This document shows, in pieces, positions 34,350 through 42,520 of a stretch of 64,000 bases of DNA (the stretch's first letter is position 1; each line of letters opens with the position of its first letter). A program made the position numbers and the translations under genes. Below the pieces are notes generated by a model. That model did no database searches, was not told the DNA's origin, and saw nothing but the letters and a program-made list of their open reading frames with translations. The DNA is taken from assembly GCA_035509315.1 (NCBI GenBank), contig DATJLS010000060.1, positions 1 through 64,000 of the forward strand. Reading direction: 5' to 3'. The DNA is from JAKAWQ01 sp035509315. Its GTDB lineage: Bacteria; Pseudomonadota; Alphaproteobacteria; Acetobacterales; Acetobacteraceae.

Positions 34350-35495
34350 TCAGCTTAGCTGACCTTCCGCGCGCGCGGCGAGCAGGGTTCGAAGCGATGA
34401 CAGCCGACTCCTGCTCACCGGCACCGGGTTGGCGGCCCCGGCGACCCAGGCGAGCCCGCCATCGCCCGTACGCTCGATGGCGGTGATGGCGTCGAGCGCC
34501 ACGAGATGGCTGCGATGGACGCGGAGGAAGTGCCGCGGATCAAGCTTTGCCTCCACGGCACTGATGGAAAGAAGGCAGAGCGCCTCACCCTCCGCATCGG
34601 CGAGCGTCGTGTAATGGCCATTGGCATGGACGGCGCGCAGGCGCTCGACGGGGACATAGACGGTCCGTCCCTGGCGTTCCGCCGGCAGCGCCCGGACGAG
34701 ACGGGGCGGCGGTGGTTCCTCGGCTGGCTCCGGCCGTGGCTCCGGCCCGGACTCCGGCATGGAAGCGAGCCAGGGGAAGGGCGCTGGGACGGGAATCGGG
34801 ATGGGAACCGGGGCGGGAGCTGCGGGCTTCGCTTCGGCGCGCGCGGGATTGAGCGCGAGCAGGAAGCCGAGCGAGATCGCGAGCGCGACGAACGCCACCA
34901 CCAAGGCGAAGAGGCGGGGGGAAAGGCCTGCTTCCGCCGGTGCGGAGGGCAGGCAGAGGATCGTCGTCCCCTCCATCGCCGTATAGTGCATGCCCGAGAT
35001 CGCGAGCCCGATCAGGGTCGCGGCGACGACCGGCGGGCGAGGGGGGCTTCCGGTGCGAAAGGCGAGATGAAGCCCGAGCCCGGAGGCGGAGACGCCGATG
35101 ATCGTGCTGGCGATGACGTAGACCGGGTCGTAGCTCAGCAAAAACCCGGCACTGAGCGCGGACATGCCGATGAAATGCATCCCCACGATGCCCCCACCCA
35201 TGAGAAGGGCGCCGAGAAGGAAGAACGCCGGCGAGAGCGGGCGGTTGGCGACGAGGGCGATGGCGCCGCCGACCGCGAGGATCGCGACCACGAAGGAGAG
35301 CAGCGTGCGCCCGGCGAGGTAGTGCGCGGGCGCCGGCATGTGCAGCGCCAGCATGCCCACGAAATGCATCGCCCAGATGGAGACGCCGAGCGTGACCGCC
35401 GAGGCGCCGAGAAGGGCGAGGCGGCCGCGCCCGGCCGCTTCATGCATGCGTGTCGCGAGCACAAGGGCGACGAAGGCGCCTTGGATGGCGAGCAA
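34350..35495 (-). CDS. coxC: CoxC-like MHYT/LytTR membrane regulator
   Basis: A 381-residue regulator. The N-terminal two thirds is an MHYT sensor with three of its repeats visible: WAMHFVGM at 41, GMHFIGM at 105 and GMHYTAM at 168, in seven or so membrane helices. A Pro-rich linker (about 220-270) leads to a LytTR DNA-binding domain (about 275-375: VERLRAVHANGHYTTLAD, FLRVHRSHLVALDAI). This is the architecture of CoxC and CoxH of O. carboxidovorans, and it sits upstream of coxM as coxC does. The start is a TTG. In-frame family-like sequence (DYAPSLVVLSVL) continues about 20 codons upstream with no ATG, GTG or TTG, and a MITE lies just beyond, so the native start may be lost. Confidence 0.88.
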   Translation of the reverse strand: MLAIQGAFVALVLATRMHEAAGRGRLALLGASAVTLGVSIWAMHFVGMLALHMPAPAHYLAGRTLLSFVVAILAVGGAIALVANRPLSPAFFLLGALLMGGGIVGMHFIGMSALSAGFLLSYDPVYVIASTIIGVSASGLGLHLAFRTGSPPRPPVVAATLIGLAISGMHYTAMEGTTILCLPSAPAEAGLSPRLFALVVAFVALAISLGFLLALNPARAEAKPAAPAPVPIPIPVPAPFPWLASMPESGPEPRPEPAEEPPPPRLVRALPAERQGRTVYVPVERLRAVHANGHYTTLADAEGEALCLLSISAVEAKLDPRHFLRVHRSHLVALDAITAIERTGDGGLAWVAGAANPVPVSRSRLSSLRTLLAARAEGQLS

Positions 35496-35555
35496 GACCG
35501 AGAGGACAACGAGTGACGGTGCGTAGTCGATCGGACCCTCGCCGGCATTTCCCCT

Positions 35556-35685
35556 ACTGTCCCGATTCCGAAGTGCGTCGCATGGGAATGCGGACGGAAT
35601 CGGGACACTGACTCTTTGTTTTCAGTGGCCTGCTTATCCTCTCCGTTCGTCGCGAAATGCGACGAACTTCGAGGGCAGGACACTG
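35556..35685. mobile_element. MITE family B, copy 1
   Basis: A 130-base element between coxC and a methyltransferase gene. Its ends, ACTGTCCCGATTCCGAAG and CTTCGAGGGCAGGACACTG, are imperfect inverted repeats. The left end also forms a 12-bp perfect stem with 35595-35606. It matches 42365-42517 over nearly its whole length, including CATGGGAATGCGGACGGAA and the block around CGTTCGTCGCGAAA. It encodes nothing. No target duplication is evident. Confidence 0.75.
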
Positions 35686-35702
35686 CGCGGGGATTTCTAC
35701 CA

Positions 35703-37379
35703 TCAGGCCCGACGCGGCTCCAACGGCCCGCACATTTTGCCGGCCAGCGCCTCGCCGTTCAGAGAGGCCCGGTAGAGGCCGGAAGCGGTTCCGCCTTCCG
35801 CCTCCAGGGAGGCGCGGACGCGGGCAAAGCGCGCGCGTGCGCGAACGGGATCGCCGCCCGGCTGGATATCGAGGATGGCGAGCGTGAAGAGCGCATCGCG
35901 CCGGATGGGCGTAAGGGGCATCGCTTCCTCCTGATCGAGCGCCTCGGCGTGGGCGAGCGCGCGGGCGGAGGCGTAATGCCCGGCGTTGACAAGGCCGGTG
36001 AGCGCCCGGCGCATGATGTCCCGCCTTCGCCCGGCACCCTCTCCCGGCGCCGGAGGAAGCTCGGCAAGGCGCGCGAGCAGGCCAGGAGCGTCGGTCTCGG
36101 CATCGCAGAGCAGCGCCTCGGCCCTGGCGGTCCAGCCGAGAGTCTCCGTCTCCCCATCCTCGAGCATCGCGGCCGCGAGCGCGTGGCGGAGCGCGCCGGC
36201 GGCCTCGGCAGCAGCGGCGAAGAGCGAGCGGATCGCGGTGCGGGGCTCGCCTTCGTGCAGCCGCAGGATCGCCCGGGCGTAGAGAATGGCCGGAAGATTG
36301 AGCGGCATGAGAGCGACGAGGCCGTCGAGCGAGGCCTGGTGGATCGTTGCCGGCAAGGGCAAGGGTGCATCGATCGCGATGCCGAAGCGCGCCCTGAGAC
36401 GGCGCTCGAGCATGGGCATGACGGCGCGGGCGGTCGCGAGATCGGAATCGTTCACGCTTTCGAGGAGCGCGTGGCCGGCGAAGGCGATCTGCAGCCCGGG
36501 ATCCTGCGCGAAGCACGCGGCGCGCTCGCGAAGCCAGCTTCGGTAGCGCGCGCGGGCCTCCGCCCGGTCGGCGCGGAGCGCGAGTGGGGCGCGCGAGGCG
36601 AAGGCGATGAGCGAAAAGGAGTCCTGCTCGATCCGGACATGATCGAAGCCGCATTCCGCGAGCAGGCGGGCAAGGCTCGCCTGGCTTTGCAGGATGAGAT
36701 GGAGGCCGGGCGAGAGCAGCGGCACGAGCGCGCCGGAAGAGGTTTGCGGGCGGATCGCGGCCGCATCCGGCGTCGTGAGCACGAGGATGCCATCCGCGGC
36801 GAGGGAATGCCGCAGCATGAGGAGAAATTCGCGCGGGGAGGGAACATGCTCGATGACCTCGGCGGCCATCAGCACATCGAAGGCTCCGAATGCGGTGCCG
36901 CGAAAATAATCGCACGTGATCGGCAGGGAGAGACGCCTGCGGCCGGCTTCGGCGATCGGCGAGGGATCGTAGCCGCCACCCCGCCAGCCGAGCCCGTGGA
37001 TCGCGAAATCGAGCCCGAAGCCGAGGCCGCTTCCAACCTCGAGATAGCGTGTGCCTGGAGGGCGGGGAATGCGGGCGAGGAGGCCAACGCTCTGCCAGAG
37101 GCCAGTGCCCTGCTGAAGATAGAACTCGGTCCGGCCCTGCTCGGCAATATTCGGGTCGGTGTAATCGGGCGGGGTGAGGTCGTCATAGAAGGCGACGCCA
37201 CAGGCGGGGCAGGTGAGCACCGCGTTGCATCGGTCCGGATTGTCCCTGGTGTGCCAGCCGACCGTGACGAGAACGGGTTTTTCGCCCTGGTCGCCACATT
37301 GCGGGCACGCCATCGGCCGTGCGAGGCCCGGGCTGGGCCAGCCGAGGCGCGGAAGCCCGTCGGTGGGATCCGAACTCAT
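35703..37379 (-). CDS. Class I SAM-dependent methyltransferase
   Basis: A 558-residue protein. The N-terminus has a zinc-ribbon-like pair CPQCG (near 24) and CPACG (near 53). A Rossmann methyltransferase follows, with motif I YLEVGSGLGFGLDFA and AAEVIEHVPSPREFL, similar to the C-methyltransferase and methyltransferase-type-11 families. The last 250 residues are Ala/Leu-rich helices of TPR-like character without clear repeats. The ATG at 37379 overlaps the stop of the upstream MFS gene. Such proteins often act in O-antigen or nucleotide-sugar methylation, but the target is unknown. Confidence 0.82.
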   Translation of the reverse strand: MSSDPTDGLPRLGWPSPGLARPMACPQCGDQGEKPVLVTVGWHTRDNPDRCNAVLTCPACGVAFYDDLTPPDYTDPNIAEQGRTEFYLQQGTGLWQSVGLLARIPRPPGTRYLEVGSGLGFGLDFAIHGLGWRGGGYDPSPIAEAGRRRLSLPITCDYFRGTAFGAFDVLMAAEVIEHVPSPREFLLMLRHSLAADGILVLTTPDAAAIRPQTSSGALVPLLSPGLHLILQSQASLARLLAECGFDHVRIEQDSFSLIAFASRAPLALRADRAEARARYRSWLRERAACFAQDPGLQIAFAGHALLESVNDSDLATARAVMPMLERRLRARFGIAIDAPLPLPATIHQASLDGLVALMPLNLPAILYARAILRLHEGEPRTAIRSLFAAAAEAAGALRHALAAAMLEDGETETLGWTARAEALLCDAETDAPGLLARLAELPPAPGEGAGRRRDIMRRALTGLVNAGHYASARALAHAEALDQEEAMPLTPIRRDALFTLAILDIQPGGDPVRARARFARVRASLEAEGGTASGLYRASLNGEALAGKMCGPLEPRRA

Positions 37380-38557
37380 GACGGAGAAAGCCTTGCCGCG
37401 CGGAGGGGAATGAGGAAGAGCCCGGCGAGCGAAGCCAGCAGGCCGGCGAGGAGGAAGACGCAAGCTGGCCGCATGATGGCAAGCAGCGGTGCGGCGAGGG
37501 TAGGGGCTGCCGCCTGCGCGAGCAGGACCGGCATGGCAAGCCAGCCGAGGCGCGCCGCGTAGCCCGCGGGACCGAAGATTGCCATCGGCAGGGTGCCGCG
37601 ATTGATGGTGAGGACGCCGTTGCTCATCCCGTAAAGGACCGCGAAGGCGGGCGCGGCGTGCGGCCCGCCGAGCAGCAGCAGGGCGATGCCGAGCGGAAGG
37701 AGCGCGGCGGCGAGGCGGGCACGGGCGAGGATGCCGAGCCAACCTGTGAGCGCCCAGTCGAGGATGCGGCCGGCCACCTGGCTCGGCCCGAACAGGGCGG
37801 CGGCGAAGACCGCGTGGGCGCGGGTGAGACCGATGCCCGAGAAGAGCACGAGGACATAGACGGCGATCGCTGAGGTGATGAGCCAGCGCAGCGTGAAATA
37901 GACCGCGAGGCAGAAGCTGCGGAACGATGCGGCCCGTTCGGGCGAACACTGCGCGGCGGGCGGCGCTATTTGATGCGATAAAGAAATAAAATGGGGGACG
38001 AAGACGAGGACGAGCGGGAGGTTCAGCGCAAGCTCGAGCCCGGCATAGAGGAGCAGAAGGTCTCGCCAGCCGATCGCGGTGGCGAGGAAGGTGCCGAGGG
38101 GCCAGAAGATCGTACTGGCGAATCCCGCGATCAGCGTGATGCCGGTGATGACCGGCGCGGCCTCCGCACCGAGCAGGCAGCCGACGGTGGCGAAGGCGGC
38201 ATCGTAAAGGCCGAGCGCCATGCCGATGCCGAGAACGGTCCAACCGAGATACCAGAGCGCGAGATCGGGGGAGAGGGCGAGCAGGATGAGGCCGGCGGCG
38301 ATGACGAGGCTGCCGGCCGCGAGAACGGGACGGCCGCCGCTGCGGTCGATCCGCCTGCCGATGCGCGGGGCGATGGCGCCGGCGATGAGGAGCGCCCAGG
38401 AGATGCCGCCGACGACCGCGACGCGCGCGGCGCCGAGGCTTTGCGCGGCGGGGGCGGCGATGACGGCCGGGAGGTAGAAGCTCACGCCCCAGGAGACGAC
38501 CTGGTAGCAGCCGAGCGCGAGCGCGAGCGGGCGGGGGCGGAGCGGGATTTCCGGCAT
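37376..38557 (-). CDS. MFS transporter
   Basis: A 393-residue, 12-helix major facilitator resembling the oxalate/formate and monocarboxylate-porter-like families: LALGCYQVVSWGVSFYLPAV in helix 1 and RIGRRIDRSGGRPVLAAGSL as motif A. The ATG at 38557 was taken over the long upstream frame because that frame runs through the neighbouring fatty-acid synthase gene. The start lies 20 bases after the CFA-synthase stop and the end overlaps the methyltransferase start, giving a three-gene leftward operon. Substrate unknown. Confidence 0.85.
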   Translation of the reverse strand: MPEIPLRPRPLALALGCYQVVSWGVSFYLPAVIAAPAAQSLGAARVAVVGGISWALLIAGAIAPRIGRRIDRSGGRPVLAAGSLVIAAGLILLALSPDLALWYLGWTVLGIGMALGLYDAAFATVGCLLGAEAAPVITGITLIAGFASTIFWPLGTFLATAIGWRDLLLLYAGLELALNLPLVLVFVPHFISLSHQIAPPAAQCSPERAASFRSFCLAVYFTLRWLITSAIAVYVLVLFSGIGLTRAHAVFAAALFGPSQVAGRILDWALTGWLGILARARLAAALLPLGIALLLLGGPHAAPAFAVLYGMSNGVLTINRGTLPMAIFGPAGYAARLGWLAMPVLLAQAAAPTLAAPLLAIMRPACVFLLAGLLASLAGLFLIPLRAARLSPS

Positions 38558-38577
38558 CGTCTCGGGGATGGCGCTGC

Positions 38578-39789
38578 TCAGACCGGGAGCGCGGACTCCG
38601 TCGCGCGGATATAGTCGCGCGTGAGCGGCACCGTATCGACGCGACGGGCGAGCTGGAGCTGAAAGACCATCAGCCCGCCATGGCGGAAGCCCATCTCGCT
38701 GCCCGCGAGATAGAATTCCCACATGCGGCAGAACCGCTCGTCGTAGATATCGCGGATCACGGCCCTCTTGGCGAGGAAGCGCTCGCGCCAGTGGCGGAGC
38801 GTCTCGGCATAATGCAGGCGCAGGATCTCGATATCCGTGGCCCAGAGTCCCGCCCGCTCGACATGCGGAAGAACCTCCGAAAGCGCGGGAACATAGCCGC
38901 CCGGAAAGATATATTTGCGTGTCCAGGAATCGGTGAGGCCGGGAACATCCATCCGTCCGATCGAATGGATCAGGGCGACGCCGCCGGGGGCGAGAAGGCG
39001 GCGGACCGCGGCGAAGAAGCCTTCGTAATGCGGCGAGCCGACATGCTCGAACATGCCGACCGAAACGATCCGGTCGTAAGCACCTTCGACCTCGCGATAA
39101 TCTGTGAGCGAGAAGCAGACGCGATCGGCGAGGCCCGAAGCTTCGGCGCGGGCGGTGGCGCGAGCATGCTGCTCGGCCGAAAGCGTGACGCCGTCCACGC
39201 GGACCTCCTCCATGCGGGCGAGCGCGAGGGCGAGGCTGCCCCAGCCGCAGCCGATATCGAGCACGCGCTGGCCGGGCGCGAGCAGGAGCTTGGCCGCGAT
39301 ATGGCGCTGCTTGGCGCGCTGCGCCTCCTCGAGCGAGAGATCGGGCCGCGGAAAATAGGCGCAGGAATAATTGAGATCGGAATCGAGGAAGAGACGGAAC
39401 AGGGTTTCGGAAAGATCGTAATGGTGGGCGACGTTGCGCCGCGCGGCGGCGATCGGGTTGTGCTGCTGAAGCCTTCGGGCCAGCGCCCGAAAGGCGCGGG
39501 CGAGAGGGCCGCGCCGTGCGTGCTCGCGGTTGCCGAGATTGCGCCCGACGAGGGCGAAGAGATCGGCGAGCGTGCCCTGCTCGAGCACGAGATCGCCGTT
39601 CATATAGGCTTCACCGAAATGGAGGGCGGGGCGAAGCGCCACCCGCAGGAAGCTCGCGCGGCCGCGGAAACGGATTGTGACATCCGCGACGCCTTCCGCG
39701 GGCGCGCCGAAGGAGAGCGCCCGGCCGCCGGCGGTGAGAACGGTAAGGCGGCCTTCGCGGATGAAGCCGGCGAGCATGCGTTCGAGCAA
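38578..39789 (-). CDS. cfa: Cyclopropane-fatty-acyl-phospholipid synthase family protein
   Basis: A 403-residue enzyme that transfers a methylene from SAM to unsaturated acyl chains of membrane phospholipids. The N-terminal lipid-binding domain precedes SAM motif I VLDIGCGWGSLALALA; HYDLSETLFRLFLDSDLNYSCAYF, FEHVGSPHYEGFF and YIFPGGYVPALSEV are hallmark segments. I chose a TTG at 39789 because AGAGGAAG lies five bases upstream and MLERMLAGFIREGRLTV matches the usual family start; the ATG at 39777 is the alternative. A MITE copy lies 35 bases upstream of the start, where the promoter should be. Confidence 0.92.
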   Translation of the reverse strand: MLERMLAGFIREGRLTVLTAGGRALSFGAPAEGVADVTIRFRGRASFLRVALRPALHFGEAYMNGDLVLEQGTLADLFALVGRNLGNREHARRGPLARAFRALARRLQQHNPIAAARRNVAHHYDLSETLFRLFLDSDLNYSCAYFPRPDLSLEEAQRAKQRHIAAKLLLAPGQRVLDIGCGWGSLALALARMEEVRVDGVTLSAEQHARATARAEASGLADRVCFSLTDYREVEGAYDRIVSVGMFEHVGSPHYEGFFAAVRRLLAPGGVALIHSIGRMDVPGLTDSWTRKYIFPGGYVPALSEVLPHVERAGLWATDIEILRLHYAETLRHWRERFLAKRAVIRDIYDERFCRMWEFYLAGSEMGFRHGGLMVFQLQLARRVDTVPLTRDYIRATESALPV

Positions 39790-39824
39790 GATGGCTTCCT
39801 CTTGGTTCCTGGCGTTGGTTCTTA

Positions 39825-39988
39825 GAGCTCGTTTGAAAATGCGGCTTGCGGTTTTGCGGAAGGGCCGCAGGCGCTGGTCCGGCGTGGCTTTCGAGAACCG
39901 GAGCGGAGCGGCCTTTGGGGGCCGTGAGCACCGGAAGCGCAGAAAGGCGGGTCGGGCGACCACCGCAGTCGCATTCTCAAACGAGCTC
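39825..39988. mobile_element. MITE family A, copy 2
   Basis: A 164-base element with ends GAGCTCGTTTGAAAATGCG and CGCATTCTCAAACGAGCTC (one mismatch), flanked by TTA on both sides. The interior matches copy 1 at 23616-23907 but lacks its nested insertion. It sits in the divergent gap between cfa and the carboxymuconolactone-decarboxylase-like gene and so within both promoter regions. Confidence 0.82.
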
Positions 39989-40050
39989 TTAGGGGGCCAT
40001 GGTAGGGTGCCCGAGCCCTCGAGGGTAGAGCGGATGGGAAGGAGCGGAGA

Positions 40051-40602
40051 ATGAGCCGGCTGGCGCCGATCGAGGTGGAAAAGCTCGATGCAGAGCAGCG
40101 GATTGTCTATGACGCGGTCGTGGCCGGGCCGCGCGGGAGCGTGCGAGGACCGGTGCCGTTCTGGCTGAAGAGCCCCGGCCTTGCGGATCCCGCGCAGCGG
40201 TTGGGGGCCTTTCTGCGTTTCGAGTCCGAGCTGCCGGCGAAGCTCCGGGAACTTGCGATCCTGGTGACGGCGCGCGCGACCACGGCGCAGTTCGAGTGGT
40301 ACATGCACCGCCCGCTCGCGGAGAAGGCGGGGCTTCCGCCCGCGATTGCCGATGCGATCGCCGTGCGCGCCGAGCCGGTCTTCGCCGACGAGGACGAGGC
40401 GCTGACCTACGCTCTTGCCCGCGTGCTCTGCCAAAATTACGGGATCGGGGAAGCGCTGTTCGGGCGCGGGCTCGCGCGCTTCGGCGAGAAGGGGATGGTC
40501 GAGCTTGTCGGGCTGGTCGGCTACTACACGATGGTGGCGATGACGCTCAATGCGTTCGGCGCGGCCTTGCCGGAAGGAACGGCGCCGCCGCTCTCTTCGT
40601 GA
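40051..40602 (+). CDS. Carboxymuconolactone decarboxylase-like protein
   Basis: A 183-residue AhpD/CMD-fold protein. RLGAFLRFESELPAKLRELAILVTARATTAQFEWYMHRPLAEKAGL is the core helical pair (abbreviated: KLRELAILVTAR and EWYMHRPLAEKAG). It has no Cys-x-x-Cys in that region, so it lacks the peroxidase/disulfide-reductase activity of AhpD; Glu and His remain, as in the uncharacterised carboxymuconolactone-decarboxylase-like group. GGAAGGAG precedes the ATG. It lies 79 bases upstream of the binding protein of an ABC importer and may be in its operon. Role unknown. Confidence 0.83.
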   Translation: MSRLAPIEVEKLDAEQRIVYDAVVAGPRGSVRGPVPFWLKSPGLADPAQRLGAFLRFESELPAKLRELAILVTARATTAQFEWYMHRPLAEKAGLPPAIADAIAVRAEPVFADEDEALTYALARVLCQNYGIGEALFGRGLARFGEKGMVELVGLVGYYTMVAMTLNAFGAALPEGTAPPLSS

Positions 40603-40681
40603 AACGGTTTCTCGCTTGCCCGGGCTCGGACCTTCCCCTAGCCTTGAGCACGGGAGAGCAAAAAATCCGACGGAGGCGTCG

Positions 40682-42295
40682 ATGGCGATAAAGCGGCGTA
40701 CCCTTCTGGGGGCGGCGGGCGGGATGGCTGCGGCCGCTTCCCTGCCCCGGCCGGCGATTTCGGCCGGCGGGACGAGCGTTGGGGCGAGCGTTCTGAAATT
40801 CATCCCGCAAGCAAACCTGACCATTCTCGATCCGATCACCACGACCGCGGCGGTGACGCAGAATCATTGCTATTATGTCTGGGACACGCTCTATGCGGTG
40901 GATGAGCATCTCGTGCCGCATCCGCAAATGGCAGCCGGCCACAGCGTTTCGAGCGACCAGAGGACCTGGACGATCACCCTGCGAGACGGGCTCAAGTTCC
41001 ATGACGGCGCGCCCGTGCGTGCGGCCGACTGCATCGCCAGCATCAAGCGCTGGGCGAGCGTCGATCCGTTCGGCGAGGACCTCGCGGAAGCGGTCGACAG
41101 CTATGTGGCGAAGAGCGACAAATCCTTCGATATAAGACTCAAGACGCCGTTTCCGCTGCTCGATGCCGCGCTGGCCAAGCCGGCCGCGAACGTGCCGGTG
41201 ATCATGCCGGAGCACATCGCGGCGCAACCGGCGGCGAAGGCGATCACGATCGATCAGGTGATCGGTTCGGGCCCGTGCAGGTTCGAGGCGAAGGAGTATG
41301 TCTCGGGCAGCCGGGTGGTCTATTCGAAGTTCGCCGACTATGTGCCGCGTCCGGAGAAGTCGAGCTGGGCCTCGGGCGGCAAGATCGTGAATTTCGACAG
41401 GATCGAATGGCATGTCATTCCCGATCCCGGAACGGCGGTGGCGGCGCTGCAATCGGGCGAGGTCGATTGGTGGGAGCTCGTGCTGCCCAACCTGATCCCG
41501 CTTCTGGCGACGAACAAGGATATCGTGATCGGAGCCGGCAACCCGACCGGGTATCTGGGCTGCCTGCGGTTCAATTCTCTCTTTCCGCCTTTCGACAATG
41601 TCCTGATGCGTCAGGCGGTGATGATGGCGGTCGATCAATCCGCGTACATGCGCGCGGTGACCGCGAACAATCCCAAGAATTTCGAGATCTGCCACTCTTT
41701 CTTCCCGCTCGGCACGACCTATGGCATTCCGCCCAACCCCGATCCCATGGCCAAGGGGCCTGACCTCGGGGAAGCGAAGAAGCTGATCGAGGCGGCGAAA
41801 TATGCGGGGCAGAAGATCGTCATCATCAACCCGACCGATTTTCCCTCGATCCAGCCTTTCGGGGAAATCACCTATGCCACACTGAAGAAGCTCGGCCTCA
41901 ATGTCGATCTGGTCGAGACGGACTGGGGCACGGTGGTGCAGCGGCGCGCGAGCAAGGCGCCGGTCGACAAGGGCGGCTGGACGATTTTTCACACCTGGTG
42001 GCTCGGGGTCTCGCTCTACAATCCTGCCGTCAACCCGATCATTCTCGGCCAGGGCCTCAAGGGCTGGTTCGGATGGTACCAGAGCGACGAGATGATGGCG
42101 CTGAACAATGACTGGCTCACGGCGAACGGCGCCGATGCGCGGCAGGCGGTCGCGGCGAAGATGCAGGCGCTCGCCTTCCATGACGTGCCGACGGTGCCGC
42201 TCGGGCAGTTCTATATCCGCACCGCCTATCGCAGCACGCTCTCCGGCGTGAGCATCGGCGCCTCGCCCTATCCGTGGAATGTACGACGCGCCTGA
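40682..42295 (+). CDS. Peptide/nickel-type ABC transporter substrate-binding protein
   Basis: A 537-residue family 5 extracellular solute-binding protein. The N-terminus MAIKRRTLLGAAGGMAAAAS is a twin-arginine signal. The mature part shows LDPITTTAAVTQNHCYYVWDTLYAVDEHL and TWTITLRDGLKFHDGAPV, typical of DppA/OppA relatives. CGGAGG precedes the ATG. It heads a five-gene set with two permeases and two ATPases downstream, separated from the first permease by a MITE. Substrates of this family range over peptides, glutathione, nickel chelates and sugars; none is indicated here. Confidence 0.9.
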   Translation: MAIKRRTLLGAAGGMAAAASLPRPAISAGGTSVGASVLKFIPQANLTILDPITTTAAVTQNHCYYVWDTLYAVDEHLVPHPQMAAGHSVSSDQRTWTITLRDGLKFHDGAPVRAADCIASIKRWASVDPFGEDLAEAVDSYVAKSDKSFDIRLKTPFPLLDAALAKPAANVPVIMPEHIAAQPAAKAITIDQVIGSGPCRFEAKEYVSGSRVVYSKFADYVPRPEKSSWASGGKIVNFDRIEWHVIPDPGTAVAALQSGEVDWWELVLPNLIPLLATNKDIVIGAGNPTGYLGCLRFNSLFPPFDNVLMRQAVMMAVDQSAYMRAVTANNPKNFEICHSFFPLGTTYGIPPNPDPMAKGPDLGEAKKLIEAAKYAGQKIVIINPTDFPSIQPFGEITYATLKKLGLNVDLVETDWGTVVQRRASKAPVDKGGWTIFHTWWLGVSLYNPAVNPIILGQGLKGWFGWYQSDEMMALNNDWLTANGADARQAVAAKMQALAFHDVPTVPLGQFYIRTAYRSTLSGVSIGASPYPWNVRRA

Positions 42296-42364
42296 ACCCT
42301 GCGGTTTTCACCGCGCGGCACGGAAGGGCCAGGTCCAGGCTGCGGAGCCTCTGGTTAGGGTTTT

Positions 42365-42517
42365 CCCAGTGTCCCGATTTCGAAGCCCATCGCATGGGAA
42401 TGCGGACGGAAGCGGGACACTTGCTCTTTATTTTCCGTGGCCTGCCTATCCTCGCCGTTCGTCGCGAAAGGCGACGCACTTCGAGGGCAGGACTCACTTC
42501 GAGAGCAGGACACTGGG
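42365..42517. mobile_element. MITE family B, copy 2, inside an ABC importer operon
   Basis: Ends CCCAGTGTCC...TCGAAG and its inverted counterpart (about 18 of 21 matched) bound a 153-base element homologous to 35556-35685. The right end is partly duplicated (CTTCGAGGGCAGGACT then CTTCGAGAGCAGGACA). It ends 3 bases before the ATG of the permease gene, so the element supplies the sequence in which that gene's ribosome site must lie. Confidence 0.78.
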
Positions 42518-42520
42518 ACG

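Noticed and set aside
39800..40842. N-terminal extension of the cyclopropane fatty acid synthase frame by about 350 codons
   Set aside because: It passes through MITE copy 2 and antisense to the carboxymuconolactone-decarboxylase-like gene; the family start is at 39789.
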